Shown piece by piece: positions 24,345 to 32,584 of a stretch of DNA of 60,537 bases. The DNA comes from an uncultured Clostridia bacterium (GTDB lineage: Bacteria > Bacillota > Clostridia > Oscillospirales > Acutalibacteraceae). Each line of letters opens with the position of its first letter. Position 1 is the stretch's first letter. The notes beneath the pieces are model-generated. The model saw only the letters and a list, made by a program, of their open reading frames with translations, had not been told where the DNA came from and did no database searches. The stretch is from the NCBI GenBank assembly GCA_947632045.1, contig CANRNQ010000012.1:1-60537 (forward strand), in the 5' to 3' direction. Both the position numbers and the translations under genes were made by a program.

Positions 24345-25427
24345 CTATTCTCTTATCGGCATTATCGTGCCGCCGCCGACAACAACGTCGTCGCTGTATA
24401 ACACGACCGCCTGTCCCGGCGTTATCGCCCTCTGCGGCTCGTCAAACTCGACCATTATAGTGTCCTCGTCGATTGGATGCACGACCGCCTGCGCCTCTCT
24501 CTGACTGTAGCGCGCCTTGGCGGTCACTCTCATAGGTGAGAGTAGCTTATCGACGGCTATCAAATTTATGTTGTCGGCGTAAAGCCGCCTCGTGAACAAA
24601 TCCTCGTTTTCGCCGAGCAGCACCTCGCCCGTTTTCGCGCTTTTCTCAAGCACATATATCGGGTGGGCGTAGCTTATTCCCAGCCCCTTGCGCTGGCCGA
24701 CGGTATAGTGGATTATTCCCTTGTGTCTACCGAGCACCGTGCCGTCCTTATAGACAAAATCGCCCTGCTTTGACTTTACGCCGAGAGTATTCTCAAGAAA
24801 GCCTGCATAATCGCCGTCCGGCACAAAGCATATGTCCTGGCTGTCGCGCTTTTTCGCGTTGATAAGCCCCTTTTCAAGCGCAATATCCCGCGCGCGCTCC
24901 TTAGTTATTTCGCCCATAGGAAAGAGCGTATGCTCAAGCTCGTGCTGAGTCAGGACATAGAGGACGTATGTCTGATCCTTTTTCGCGTCCTCTGACTTTT
25001 TCAGGAGATAACGCCCGCTTGCGCTGTCGTACTCTCTTTTAACATAGTGACCCGTGGCTATCATATCGTATTCGAGCAGATTTGCCCTTTGCAGGAGCCT
25101 TGAAAACTTTATGTGCCGGTTGCACTCAATGCAGGGATTCGGCGTTAGCCCGTTTATATAGTCGTCGGCAAATTTGCCTATGACCTTCTCCTTGAATGCA
25201 TCGCTGAAATTAAAGACATAGTGGTCTATGCCGAGCTTGTAAGCTACACGGCGCGCGTCGTCCACATCGTCGAGCGAGCAGCAGGTTTTATCCGTCACGC
25301 CTATATCCTCGTTGCTGTAAAGTCTGAGCGTCGCCCCGCAAACGTCATACCCCTGTTCAAGCAGCAGCGCCGCCGCTACCGAGCTGTCAACGCCGCCGCT
25401 CATGGCGGTCATCACTCTGTTATTCAT
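24345..25427 (-). CDS. mnmA: tRNA-uridine 2-sulfurtransferase (360 aa)
   Basis: Thiolates U34 of tRNA-Lys, -Glu and -Gln. PP-loop MSGGVDSSVAAALLLEQGYDV is at the N-terminus. The catalytic Cys pair is in PNPCIECN (near residue 100) and QDICFVPDGDY (near 200), and HYTVGQRKGLGI is the family's C-domain signature. AAGAGGTCG precedes the start. It lies downstream of argF on the same strand with a 52-bp gap and may share its transcript. Confidence 0.97.
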   Translation of the reverse strand: MNNRVMTAMSGGVDSSVAAALLLEQGYDVCGATLRLYSNEDIGVTDKTCCSLDDVDDARRVAYKLGIDHYVFNFSDAFKEKVIGKFADDYINGLTPNPCIECNRHIKFSRLLQRANLLEYDMIATGHYVKREYDSASGRYLLKKSEDAKKDQTYVLYVLTQHELEHTLFPMGEITKERARDIALEKGLINAKKRDSQDICFVPDGDYAGFLENTLGVKSKQGDFVYKDGTVLGRHKGIIHYTVGQRKGLGISYAHPIYVLEKSAKTGEVLLGENEDLFTRRLYADNINLIAVDKLLSPMRVTAKARYSQREAQAVVHPIDEDTIMVEFDEPQRAITPGQAVVLYSDDVVVGGGTIMPIRE

Positions 25428-25479
25428 AAATCGACCTCTTAAAAATTACGAAAATTCAAGGGCATACAGCGTAAATTCA

Positions 25480-26391
25480 TTATTTTTGATTGCCCATTGT
25501 TTTTACAAGAACTGCCTTCTGCGCGTGCAGACGGTTTTCCGCCTCCTCAAATATCTCGTTCGCGTGAGCCTCGAATACCTTTTCGGTTATTTCCTCCTCG
25601 CGGTGAGCCGGCAGACAATGCTGTACCATGCACTCCTCGTGAGCCGCCGCCATAAGCTCATCGTTGATCTGATATCCCTCAAAGGCCTTTCTTCTCTTTG
25701 CCGCCTCGCTCTCCTGACCCATAGACGCCCAAACGTCCGTGATGAGCACGTCTGCGTTGACCGCCGCGTCTATCGGCTTGCGGTGCAGTTCAAAGCAATC
25801 GTAACCTGCGGCAAAGTCAAGTATCTCCTGCGGGGGCTCATAGCCCTCGGGGCAAGCAACGGATACCGCCATGCCCGTTTTCAGTCCGCCGACGATCAAT
25901 GAATTCATCATATTGTTGCCGTCGCCTATAAAGCACATTTTATGTCCCTCAAGCGTACCCTTAAATTCACGAATGGTCATCAGGTCCGCGAGCACCTGAC
26001 AGGGGTGGCAGAAGTCCGTAAGCCCGTTTATAACCGGAATTGAGCCGTAGGTCGCCAAGTCCTCGACCTCCTTCTGCTCAAACGTCCTTATCATAATTCC
26101 GTCAAGGAATCGCGAAAGAACTCTCGCCGTGTCCTGCACCGGCTCGCCTCTGCCTATCTGCATATCGTTTGCAGACAAAAACAGCGGGTTGCCGCCAAGC
26201 TGATACATTCCCACCTCAAACGACACTCTTGTCCTTGTGGAGGCCTTTTGAAATATCATTCCGAGGCTTTTGCCCTCGAGATGCTTGTGCGAGATATTGT
26301 GCTTTTGCTCATATTTGAGCTGATCCGCAAGGTTCAGGATCTCGATTATTTCCTCGCCGCTCAGGTCGAGGAGCTTTAATAAATGCTTCAT
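25480..26391 (-). CDS. argF: Ornithine carbamoyltransferase (303 aa)
   Basis: Makes citrulline from ornithine and carbamoyl phosphate. Carbamoyl-phosphate site STRTRVSFEVG near residue 51, HPCQVLADLMTI near 130 and HCLPAHREEEI near 262 are all intact. Normal length. It is separated from argD by 263 bp that carry palindromic repeat P5, so it may depend on read-through or its own unseen promoter. AAAGGAAAA lies before the ATG. Last arg gene of the cluster. Confidence 0.97.
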   Translation of the reverse strand: MKHLLKLLDLSGEEIIEILNLADQLKYEQKHNISHKHLEGKSLGMIFQKASTRTRVSFEVGMYQLGGNPLFLSANDMQIGRGEPVQDTARVLSRFLDGIMIRTFEQKEVEDLATYGSIPVINGLTDFCHPCQVLADLMTIREFKGTLEGHKMCFIGDGNNMMNSLIVGGLKTGMAVSVACPEGYEPPQEILDFAAGYDCFELHRKPIDAAVNADVLITDVWASMGQESEAAKRRKAFEGYQINDELMAAAHEECMVQHCLPAHREEEITEKVFEAHANEIFEEAENRLHAQKAVLVKTMGNQK

Positions 26392-26507
26392 GAGTATTTT
26401 CCTTTCGGTTTTATTTTATATATTAATATAATATTTATATCTTTATGCTTCGTTTGGGTTTGTAGGCTGTCGCGGTGACCGCTTATACTATATGCATGAG
26501 GAGCGTC

Positions 26508-26572
26508 GGGTTCGGGCGGCGACCGTCACCTTTCCGCCGCATGCGGAAAGGTGACGGTCGCCGCCCGAATCC
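26508..26572. repeat. Palindromic repeat, single-hairpin form (copy P5)
   Basis: Here the conserved outer arm and the apical hairpin are fused into one continuous 30-bp stem (26508-26537 with 26543-26572, one G-T pair, 5-nt loop CGCAT). Hairpins A and B are absent. It occupies the centre of the gap between argD and argF and looks like the minimal version of the family. Confidence 0.9.
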
Positions 26573-26654
26573 CCGTCTCCCGCTCAAAGCAACTGCGGCA
26601 CACCGGCGCGACAGCTCCCTGCAGGAAAAGCGTAACTTCAAACAATGACTCGAA

Positions 26655-27824
26655 TCATATTGCGCCCTCGAGTATCTCAAGTCCACTATCAATGTCCTCA
26701 TAGGAAATATTGAGCGGAGGCAAAAGGCGCACAAGATTTTTCGCCGTCAGCACGAGAAGCCCGTTTTCAAGGCACTTTTCTACCACCTCGCGGGCGTTGT
26801 CCTTTTTAAGCACAACGCCTATCATCATGCCCAGCCCGCGAACGTCGGAAACGCCGTTCATCTTCAAAATTTTACCCTTTATATATTCGCCCTTTTCCCT
26901 TACGTCTTTAAGAAATTCGGGGTCACCGACTCTCTTTAGAACCTCTATTGAGCCTGCGCACACCACCGGATTCCCGCCGTAGGTTGTGGCGTGAGTGCCG
27001 GGCGTCAGCACGGCGGAGAGCCTTTCGCTGCACATACAGGCGCCGAAGGGAAGTCCTCCGCCGAGGCCCTTTGCCGAGGTGAGAATATCCGGCTTTATGC
27101 CGTAGCTTTCAAAGCAGTACAGCGTCCCCGTTCTGCCGACTCCGGTCTGCACCTCGTCGATTATAAGGCAGAGGTCGTTATCCCTGCAAAGGCGCTCAAC
27201 CGCGAGGACAAAATCCTTGTCAAGCGGCATAACGCCGCCCTCGCCCTGAATAAGCTCCATCATAACGGCGCAGGTTTTGTCGCCGATAAGGGAGCTTACG
27301 CTGTCGACGTTGTTCGCCTCCGCAAATACAAAGCCTTCCGTAAAGGGAAAGAAGTAGTTGTGGAAAACGTCCTGACCGGTTGCGGCGAGCGTCGTTACGG
27401 TTCTGCCGTGGAAGGAGTTTTTTAGAGAGATTATCTCGTTCCTGCCGTCGCCGTAATTGTCAAAGCTGTACTTTCTCGCGAGCTTTATCGCACATTCGTT
27501 GGCCTCCGCGCCCGAGTTTGAAAAGAACACCTTTGAGAAGCCCGTTTTTTCACAAAGCAGCTTGGCGCACTCCACCTGAACCGGGCTTGTATAGAGATTT
27601 GAAATATGCTGAAGTCTGCCCGCCTGTTCGCTTACAGCCTTTACCCAGCCGTCGTCGCACCAGCCGAGAGAGTTTACGCCTATGCCGCTCGTAAAGTCTA
27701 TGTACTCCCTGCCGTCGCAGTCGAGCGCGTGCGAGCCCTTTCCGCTTTCGAGCGCGGCGTTAAATCGTCCGTAGGTATTCATTATATATTTATTTTCGTC
27801 GTTTTTTATATTATCAAATTTCAT
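26655..27824 (-). CDS. argD: Acetylornithine aminotransferase (389 aa)
   Basis: PLP enzyme converting N-acetylglutamate semialdehyde to N-acetylornithine with glutamate as donor. Class III aminotransferase motifs: DFTSGIGVNSLGW, NSGAEANECAIKLAR, the long LIIDEVQTGVGRTGTLY with the PLP-pairing Asp, and the Schiff-base Lys in LTSAKGLGGG (near residue 240). The ATG at 27824, with GGAGG nine bases upstream, is preferred over the frame opening at 27851. It overlaps the end of the GNAT gene by 11 bases, so the two are coupled. Confidence 0.96.
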   Translation of the reverse strand: MKFDNIKNDENKYIMNTYGRFNAALESGKGSHALDCDGREYIDFTSGIGVNSLGWCDDGWVKAVSEQAGRLQHISNLYTSPVQVECAKLLCEKTGFSKVFFSNSGAEANECAIKLARKYSFDNYGDGRNEIISLKNSFHGRTVTTLAATGQDVFHNYFFPFTEGFVFAEANNVDSVSSLIGDKTCAVMMELIQGEGGVMPLDKDFVLAVERLCRDNDLCLIIDEVQTGVGRTGTLYCFESYGIKPDILTSAKGLGGGLPFGACMCSERLSAVLTPGTHATTYGGNPVVCAGSIEVLKRVGDPEFLKDVREKGEYIKGKILKMNGVSDVRGLGMMIGVVLKKDNAREVVEKCLENGLLVLTAKNLVRLLPPLNISYEDIDSGLEILEGAI

Positions 27825-28248
27825 CTTCGTTTCCCTCCGTATCAAAGGCATAAACAGTGAGATCGTCGCATTTTTTCCAGCCTATCGACGGCCAGAACGA
27901 CTGACCGAGCTCGTTGTCCCTAAAAACAAAAATATGGGTCTTGCTTATGCCGTCCTCCTTGAGCTTTTCCACTGCGCGCCGAGCCATCGCCCTCGCTATT
28001 CCGTGCCGGCGATATTCGGGCAGCACCGCCATGTGATGTATAAATCCCCGCCTGCCGTCGTGACCCGCGAGAACCGTGCCGACTATCCTGCCGTCCATTA
28101 TAGCCACCTGACTCATGCCCTCGTTGCGCTTTAGGTATTTTTCGAGGTTTTCGCGGCTGTCCGCGCGGCTGAGCGCCCTTTTGGTCGTTATCTGCCACAG
28201 GGCGTAAACCTCGTCATATTGACTTATTTCCATGCTGACTACTTCCAT
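27814..28248 (-). CDS. GNAT-family N-acetyltransferase (144 aa)
   Basis: A single-domain acetyl-CoA-dependent transferase: motif A VLPEYRRHGIARAMARRAVEKLK (residues ~75-97) gives the acetyl-CoA pyrophosphate loop R-R-H-G-I-A, and the C-terminal FWPSIGWKKCDDLTVYAFD is typical of the fold. It sits between argB and argD, overlapping argD by 11 bases, inside the arginine operon. The argJ product normally supplies N-acetylglutamate, so a role as a short N-acetylglutamate synthase is possible but not shown; amino-acid or protein acetylation are alternatives. The start at 28248 has a modest GGTGATGAG box. Confidence 0.88.
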   Translation of the reverse strand: MEVVSMEISQYDEVYALWQITTKRALSRADSRENLEKYLKRNEGMSQVAIMDGRIVGTVLAGHDGRRGFIHHMAVLPEYRRHGIARAMARRAVEKLKEDGISKTHIFVFRDNELGQSFWPSIGWKKCDDLTVYAFDTEGNEDEI

Positions 28249-28261
28249 AGCTCATCACCCA

Positions 28262-29119
28262 TCAATAAAACATCGTTCCTATACCTTCGTCTGAGAACAT
28301 CTCGATAAGTATGGAGTGCTTTATCCTGCCGTCTATAATATGAGCGCGCTTTACCCCCTGCCTTACCGCCTCAACACAGCAGTCTATCTTGGGGATCATT
28401 CCGCCGCTGATTATCTTCTCCTTTTTCAGGCTCGGCACATCGCTTACGTTCACGACCGGTATAAGGGTGTTTTCGTCCTCCTTGTCGCGCAGCAGGCCTC
28501 TTATATCGGTCATAAGTATCAGCTTGCACGCCCCGAGCTTTGCGGCTATCTCCGCCGCCGCTATGTCGGCGTTTATGTTGAACACCTCGCCCTTGTAGCC
28601 GCCCGCTATGGTGGAGATTATCGGCACATAGCCGTCCTTTATCAGATCCTTTATTGGCTTGGTGTTTACCTCTCTTATCTCTCCGACAAAGCCGAGATCC
28701 TCCGCCGACAGCATCTTTTCCGCCATCAACATTCTTCCGTCGAGGCCGCAAAGCCCCATCGCCTTGCCGCCCTGCATCTCAAGGTGCTGAACGAGGCTCT
28801 TGTTTACCTTTCCGGCGAGCACCTGCTGAACTATATCTATCGTTTCCTCGTCGGTCACTCTCATGCCGCCTATAAACTCGCTCTGCTTACCGATTTTTTT
28901 GAGCATGGAGCTTATCTCCGGCCCGCCGCCGTGTACCAGCACTACGTTTATGCCTACAAGCTGCATCAGCACTATGTCGCTCATTACCGCGCTCTTCAGT
29001 TCGGGGCTTATCATGGCGTTTCCGCCGTATTTTACCACTATCGTTTCACCCGAATATTTCTGTATATACGGGAGCGCCTGCACGAGCACCTGCGCTTGAT
29101 TTTCTTTGTTGTTGTCCAT
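28262..29119 (-). CDS. argB: Acetylglutamate kinase (285 aa)
   Basis: Phosphorylates N-acetylglutamate, usually the feedback-controlled step of arginine synthesis. Motifs VVKYGGNAM (near residue 25), LVHGGGPEISSML (near 62), GLCGLDGRML and the late SGGMIPKIDCC are intact. The N-terminal helix ENQAQVLVQALPYIQKYSG is the type linked to arginine-sensitive hexameric enzymes. It is preceded by a 969-bp non-coding stretch with tandem repeats, unlike the tight spacing elsewhere in the cluster. Confidence 0.97.
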   Translation of the reverse strand: MDNNKENQAQVLVQALPYIQKYSGETIVVKYGGNAMISPELKSAVMSDIVLMQLVGINVVLVHGGGPEISSMLKKIGKQSEFIGGMRVTDEETIDIVQQVLAGKVNKSLVQHLEMQGGKAMGLCGLDGRMLMAEKMLSAEDLGFVGEIREVNTKPIKDLIKDGYVPIISTIAGGYKGEVFNINADIAAAEIAAKLGACKLILMTDIRGLLRDKEDENTLIPVVNVSDVPSLKKEKIISGGMIPKIDCCVEAVRQGVKRAHIIDGRIKHSILIEMFSDEGIGTMFY

Positions 29120-29188
29120 AGCTTTTCGTCCTTGTTAATTATATTTCGTTTATATTTTAATTATATTTTCTCTTATTTTTCTTCCGTC

Positions 29189-29833
29189 GCGCCGCCGAAT
29201 AAATTCTATCCGCAACAGCTAAATTCTCCTGCAATCCCTTTTCGCCGAAAGTATATTTACCTTACTCTTGAAGTTTATCGTAGAGCTTAAATTTTGAATT
29301 AAAATAAATCCTTAAGCGAGAGGGTGGAGGTGCAGGAGGCATCGCCAATAAGCGCCGCCGAATAAATTTTATCCGCAACAGCTAAGTTCTCCTGCAATCC
29401 CTTTTCGCCGAAAGTATATTTTACCTCACCCTTGAAGCTTATCGTAGAGCTTAAATTTTGAATTAAAATAAATCCTTAAGCGAGAGGGTGGAGGTGCAGG
29501 AGGCACCGCCAATAAGCGCCGCCGAATGAATTTTATCCGCAACAGCTAAATTCTCCTGCAATCCCTTTTCGCCGAAAGTATGTTGCGCCTTAATTCTTGA
29601 AGCTTATCGTAGAGCTTAAATTTTGAATCAAAACAATTCCTTAAGCGAGAGGGTGTAGGTGCAGGAGGCCCCGCCAATAAGCGCCGCCGAATGAATTTTA
29701 TCCGCAACAGCTAAATTCTCCTGCAATCCCTTTTCGCCGAAAGTATGTTGCGCCTTAACCCTTGAAGCTTATCATAGAGCTTAAATTTTAAATTAAAACA
29801 ATTCCTTAAGCGAGAGGGTGGAGGTGCAGGAGG
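29189..29833. repeat. Tandem array, four copies of a ~164-bp unit
   Basis: Units begin at about 29189, 29352, 29516 and 29681 (periods 163-165), each opening GCGCCGCCGAAT and closing GAGGTGCAGGAGG. Copies differ by scattered substitutions and a few one-base indels. Each holds a short inverted repeat (AAGCT with AGCTT) and CTCCTGCA/TGCAGGAG ends. On the minus strand every copy keeps an open stretch encoding TFGEKGLQENLAVAD and ending near TLSLK(D/E)LF and a stop; the frame is not continuous between units because the period is not a multiple of three. Confidence 0.9.
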
Positions 29834-29851
29834 AGCGCCAGCTCCTCCTGC
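29826..29851. repeat. Perfect hairpin closing the tandem array
   Basis: GCAGGAGGAGC, GCCA, GCTCCTCCTGC, an 11-bp perfect stem at the right end of the array, built from the same GCAGGAGG motif that ends each unit, followed by a run of A. Confidence 0.7.
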
Positions 29852-29872
29852 AAAAAAATAAAATTTTAAGTA

Positions 29873-29959
29873 GCAGTCAACGCTGCGCAGCAGCGTTGAC
29901 TGCGGTCCGAGGACCGAGGCGGGCGAGATAGAATTGCGATGAGATCGGGAAAATTATCC
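29873..29959. repeat. Hairpin plus 48-bp repeat, copy 1
   Basis: A 14-bp perfect hairpin with GCA loop (29873-29886/29890-29903), then a small hairpin GGTCC, GA, GGACC (29904-29915), running into a 48-bp sequence (29912-29959) that recurs at 30040-30087 with a single difference. Confidence 0.85.
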
Positions 29960-30022
29960 CTTCCAATAACTTGACGAGAGAATTTTTTCGAGGTCGAGCA
30001 ATTCATCGAAGTCCGTGAGGGA

Positions 30023-30087
30023 GTTGGCTATTTGCCAATGACCGAAGCGGGCGAGATAGAATTGCGATGAGATCGGGAAAATTATCC
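30023..30087. repeat. Hairpin plus 48-bp repeat, copy 2
   Basis: A small hairpin TTGGC, TATT, TGCCAA (around 30024-30038) precedes the second copy of the 48-bp sequence (30040-30087), which ends two bases before the argJ stop codon. The hairpin sequence differs from that of copy 1 while the tail is almost identical. Confidence 0.85.
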
Positions 30088-30088
30088 G

Positions 30089-31315
30089 TCAAGTTCGGTA
30101 GTCGCCGTTTATCCGAACATACTCATACGTCAAATCACACCCATAGGCCTCCGCACAAGCCTCGCCGTCGTTTAATTCAACCGTTATCTCTATTTCATTT
30201 TCAAGGAGTATCTCCTTGGCAAGCTCCTCGGAGAATTGAACGCCGAGCCCGTTTTTGCAGACAAGTATAGAACCCTTTGCCGATTTGTAATAAACGTCGA
30301 CTTTTTTTACGTCCACATCCATACCGCTGTAACCGACGGCGCAGAGGATTCTGCCGCAGTTTGCGTCCGCACCGAACATGGCGGCCTTGACAAGGCTTGA
30401 GCCTATTACGGTTTTAGCTATGCCCTTGGCGGCCTTCTCGGTCTTTGCGTTTTTGACGGAGCAAATAATAAACTTTCCCGCGCCTTCGCCGTCTGCGGCA
30501 AGGCGCTTTGCAAGGCTTTTGCAAAGTAGGGTGAGCGCGGCGACAAAGGTCTTATAGGAATCGTTTTTCTCGGTTATCTCCGCGTTTCCGGCAAGCCCGT
30601 TCGCCATGATGGCAAGGGTATCGTTCGTGGAGGTGTCGCCGTCAACGGTAACCATGTTGTAGCTTACATCCGCCGCCTCAAGCAGTGCCGATTTGAGCAT
30701 TTCCGAGGAAACTGAAGCGTCGGTCGCAATGAAGCTGAGCATGGTTCCCATATTTATGTGTATCATTCCGCTGCCCTTGGCTATGCCGCCTATCGTGACG
30801 GTTTTGCCGTCAAGCTCAAAGGTGACCGCAGCCTCCTTTTTGACGGTGTCCGTAGTCATAATAGCCTCGGCGGCGTTTGTCCCGCCGTCCGCCGTTATGC
30901 TGTCCGCAAGCCTGTTTATATTGTTTTCAATAGGTTCTATCGGAAGCGGCTGGCCTATAACTCCTGTGGAGGCGACTATAACGTCGTTTTCGTCTATGTT
31001 CAAAGCACCGGCGGCAAGAGAGCACATACGCTCCGCCTTTTCAAGCCCGTCGGCGTTGCAGGCGTTGGCGTTGCCGCTGTTTGCTATAACCGCCTGAGCC
31101 ACGCCGTTTTCAAGGTGTTTTTTCGTAACGGCTATCGCGTCGGTCTTGACGAGATTTTTCGTAAACATCGCCGCTGCGCTGCAAGGCTTTTCGCAGTATA
31201 TGAGGGCCAAATCCCTCTTTGTGGTATTCGACGGCTTTATAGACGCGCACACGCCGCCCGCCTTAAAGCCCTGCGGCGAGGTCACGCTGCCGTTTTCTAT
31301 AAATTTTATATCCAT
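30089..31315 (-). CDS. argJ: Bifunctional ornithine acetyltransferase/N-acetylglutamate synthase (408 aa)
   Basis: Moves the acetyl group from N-acetylornithine to glutamate, closing the acetyl cycle, and may also use acetyl-CoA. The autoproteolysis site is recognisable as NMVTVDGDTSTNDTLAIMANG (around residues 185-205; the Thr before the second half becomes the nucleophile). AKGSGMIHINMGTMLSFIATD precedes it and GADANCGRILCAVGYSG follows. Its presence explains the lack of argE and a long argA. GAGGTG lies before the start. The stop codon abuts a repeat (30040-30087). Confidence 0.97.
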   Translation of the reverse strand: MDIKFIENGSVTSPQGFKAGGVCASIKPSNTTKRDLALIYCEKPCSAAAMFTKNLVKTDAIAVTKKHLENGVAQAVIANSGNANACNADGLEKAERMCSLAAGALNIDENDVIVASTGVIGQPLPIEPIENNINRLADSITADGGTNAAEAIMTTDTVKKEAAVTFELDGKTVTIGGIAKGSGMIHINMGTMLSFIATDASVSSEMLKSALLEAADVSYNMVTVDGDTSTNDTLAIMANGLAGNAEITEKNDSYKTFVAALTLLCKSLAKRLAADGEGAGKFIICSVKNAKTEKAAKGIAKTVIGSSLVKAAMFGADANCGRILCAVGYSGMDVDVKKVDVYYKSAKGSILVCKNGLGVQFSEELAKEILLENEIEITVELNDGEACAEAYGCDLTYEYVRINGDYRT

Positions 31316-31433
31316 ATTTTGTATTCACCTCTGTATTTTAATTCTCCGCCCGCATATTTTAAAAGCTAAAAGCGTTAATAGTATGACAAGCGGAAGCGCC
31401 GCAGAGAGCGGCGAAGCGTGCGGCCGGAGGATA

Positions 31434-32468
31434 TTAAAATGCCGGCGGCATAAAATCAAGCCCTGTTTTCTCGTCGAGGTCAAAGAGTATATTCATATTC
31501 TGCACAGCCTGTCCGGCGGCGCCCTTTACCATATTGTCGATAGCGGAAACTGCCACAAGAGTTCCGGTTCTCTCGTCTATATGAAGCGACACATCGCAGA
31601 AATTCGAGTATTTTATGTTGTGAATATCCGCCGCGGCTCCGTCCGGCAAAAGCCTTACAAAGTATTCGTTCCTGTAAAACTCCTCATAAGCCGCTCTTAT
31701 CATCTCCTTTGTGCTTCCGCCCTTTAATCGGGCGTAGCAGGTGGAGAGTATTCCCCTGTTTACCGGAAGAAGATGCGGCACAAAGGTTATTCTGACCTTT
31801 TCCCCCGCAAGATGCGAAAGAGTCTGTTCTATCTCGGGCGTATGGCGGTGAGAGGCTACCTTATAAGGGTGGAAGCCCTCGTTGAGGTCGGGATAGTGCG
31901 TGTTTTGGGACAAGCCTCTACCCGCTCCCGTAACGCCGGACTTGCAGTCCGCTATTATTCCCGTTGTATCGACAAGCCCCTTTGCCACAGCAGGAGCGAG
32001 AGCAAGCGGCACTCCGGTCGTGTAGCAGCCGGGATTCGCTATTATTTTCTTCCCCTTTATCCTGTCGCGGAACAGCTCCGGCAAGCCGTAAACCGAGCCC
32101 GCGTGCAGCTCCTTGTTCAAATATTCGCCGCCGTACCACTCCTTGTATTCGGCCTCGCTTTCAAGGCGGAAGTCGGCTCCGAGGTCGATAAATATTCTGC
32201 CCTTGTCAAAGCATTTCTGAGCAAGCTCCTGCGAAAGTCCGTGCGGCAGAGCCGCAAATACTACGTCGCTCTTTTCGACAACCGCGTCTGCGTCGCCGCA
32301 GACCATATCGTTGAGCTTGTAAAACGCGGGATAGACCTCGCTTATCGCCTTGCCCTCAAAGCTGACGGAGCTTATCGCGGCTATTTCAGCCTTTGGGTGG
32401 GCGGTAAGTATACGCACAAGCTCCGCTCCGGCGTAGCCTGTCGCGCCGATTATACCTGCTTTTATCAT
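31434..32468 (-). CDS. argC: N-acetyl-gamma-glutamyl-phosphate reductase (344 aa)
   Basis: NADPH-dependent reduction of N-acetylglutamyl phosphate. N-terminal IIGATGYAGAELVRIL binds the cofactor; the catalytic Cys is in ANPGCYTTGVPLALAP (near residue 148); the His is in FVPHLLPVNRGILSTCYA. Length is typical of the type-1 enzyme. It follows argH by 116 bp and precedes argJ by 118 bp on the same strand. Confidence 0.97.
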   Translation of the reverse strand: MIKAGIIGATGYAGAELVRILTAHPKAEIAAISSVSFEGKAISEVYPAFYKLNDMVCGDADAVVEKSDVVFAALPHGLSQELAQKCFDKGRIFIDLGADFRLESEAEYKEWYGGEYLNKELHAGSVYGLPELFRDRIKGKKIIANPGCYTTGVPLALAPAVAKGLVDTTGIIADCKSGVTGAGRGLSQNTHYPDLNEGFHPYKVASHRHTPEIEQTLSHLAGEKVRITFVPHLLPVNRGILSTCYARLKGGSTKEMIRAAYEEFYRNEYFVRLLPDGAAADIHNIKYSNFCDVSLHIDERTGTLVAVSAIDNMVKGAAGQAVQNMNILFDLDEKTGLDFMPPAF

Positions 32469-32584
32469 TTTTCCTCATCTCTTTCCGGTCCCGTCAAAAT
32501 CCTCGGCGCTTATAGCGCCTGCCGATTTAACATGACCATTATAACCATTTATAAGCATTATACATAACATAAAGCGCGAAGCGT

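Noticed and set aside
28316-29290. 324-codon plus-strand open frame opposite argB
   Set aside because: Mirror of the argB coding strand with a His/Tyr/Leu-rich translation typical of antisense frames; argB has full motifs.
29189-30087. CRISPR array
   Set aside because: The repeats are ~164 bp in direct tandem with no spacers, and the 48-bp repeats number only two; no cas genes are in the window.
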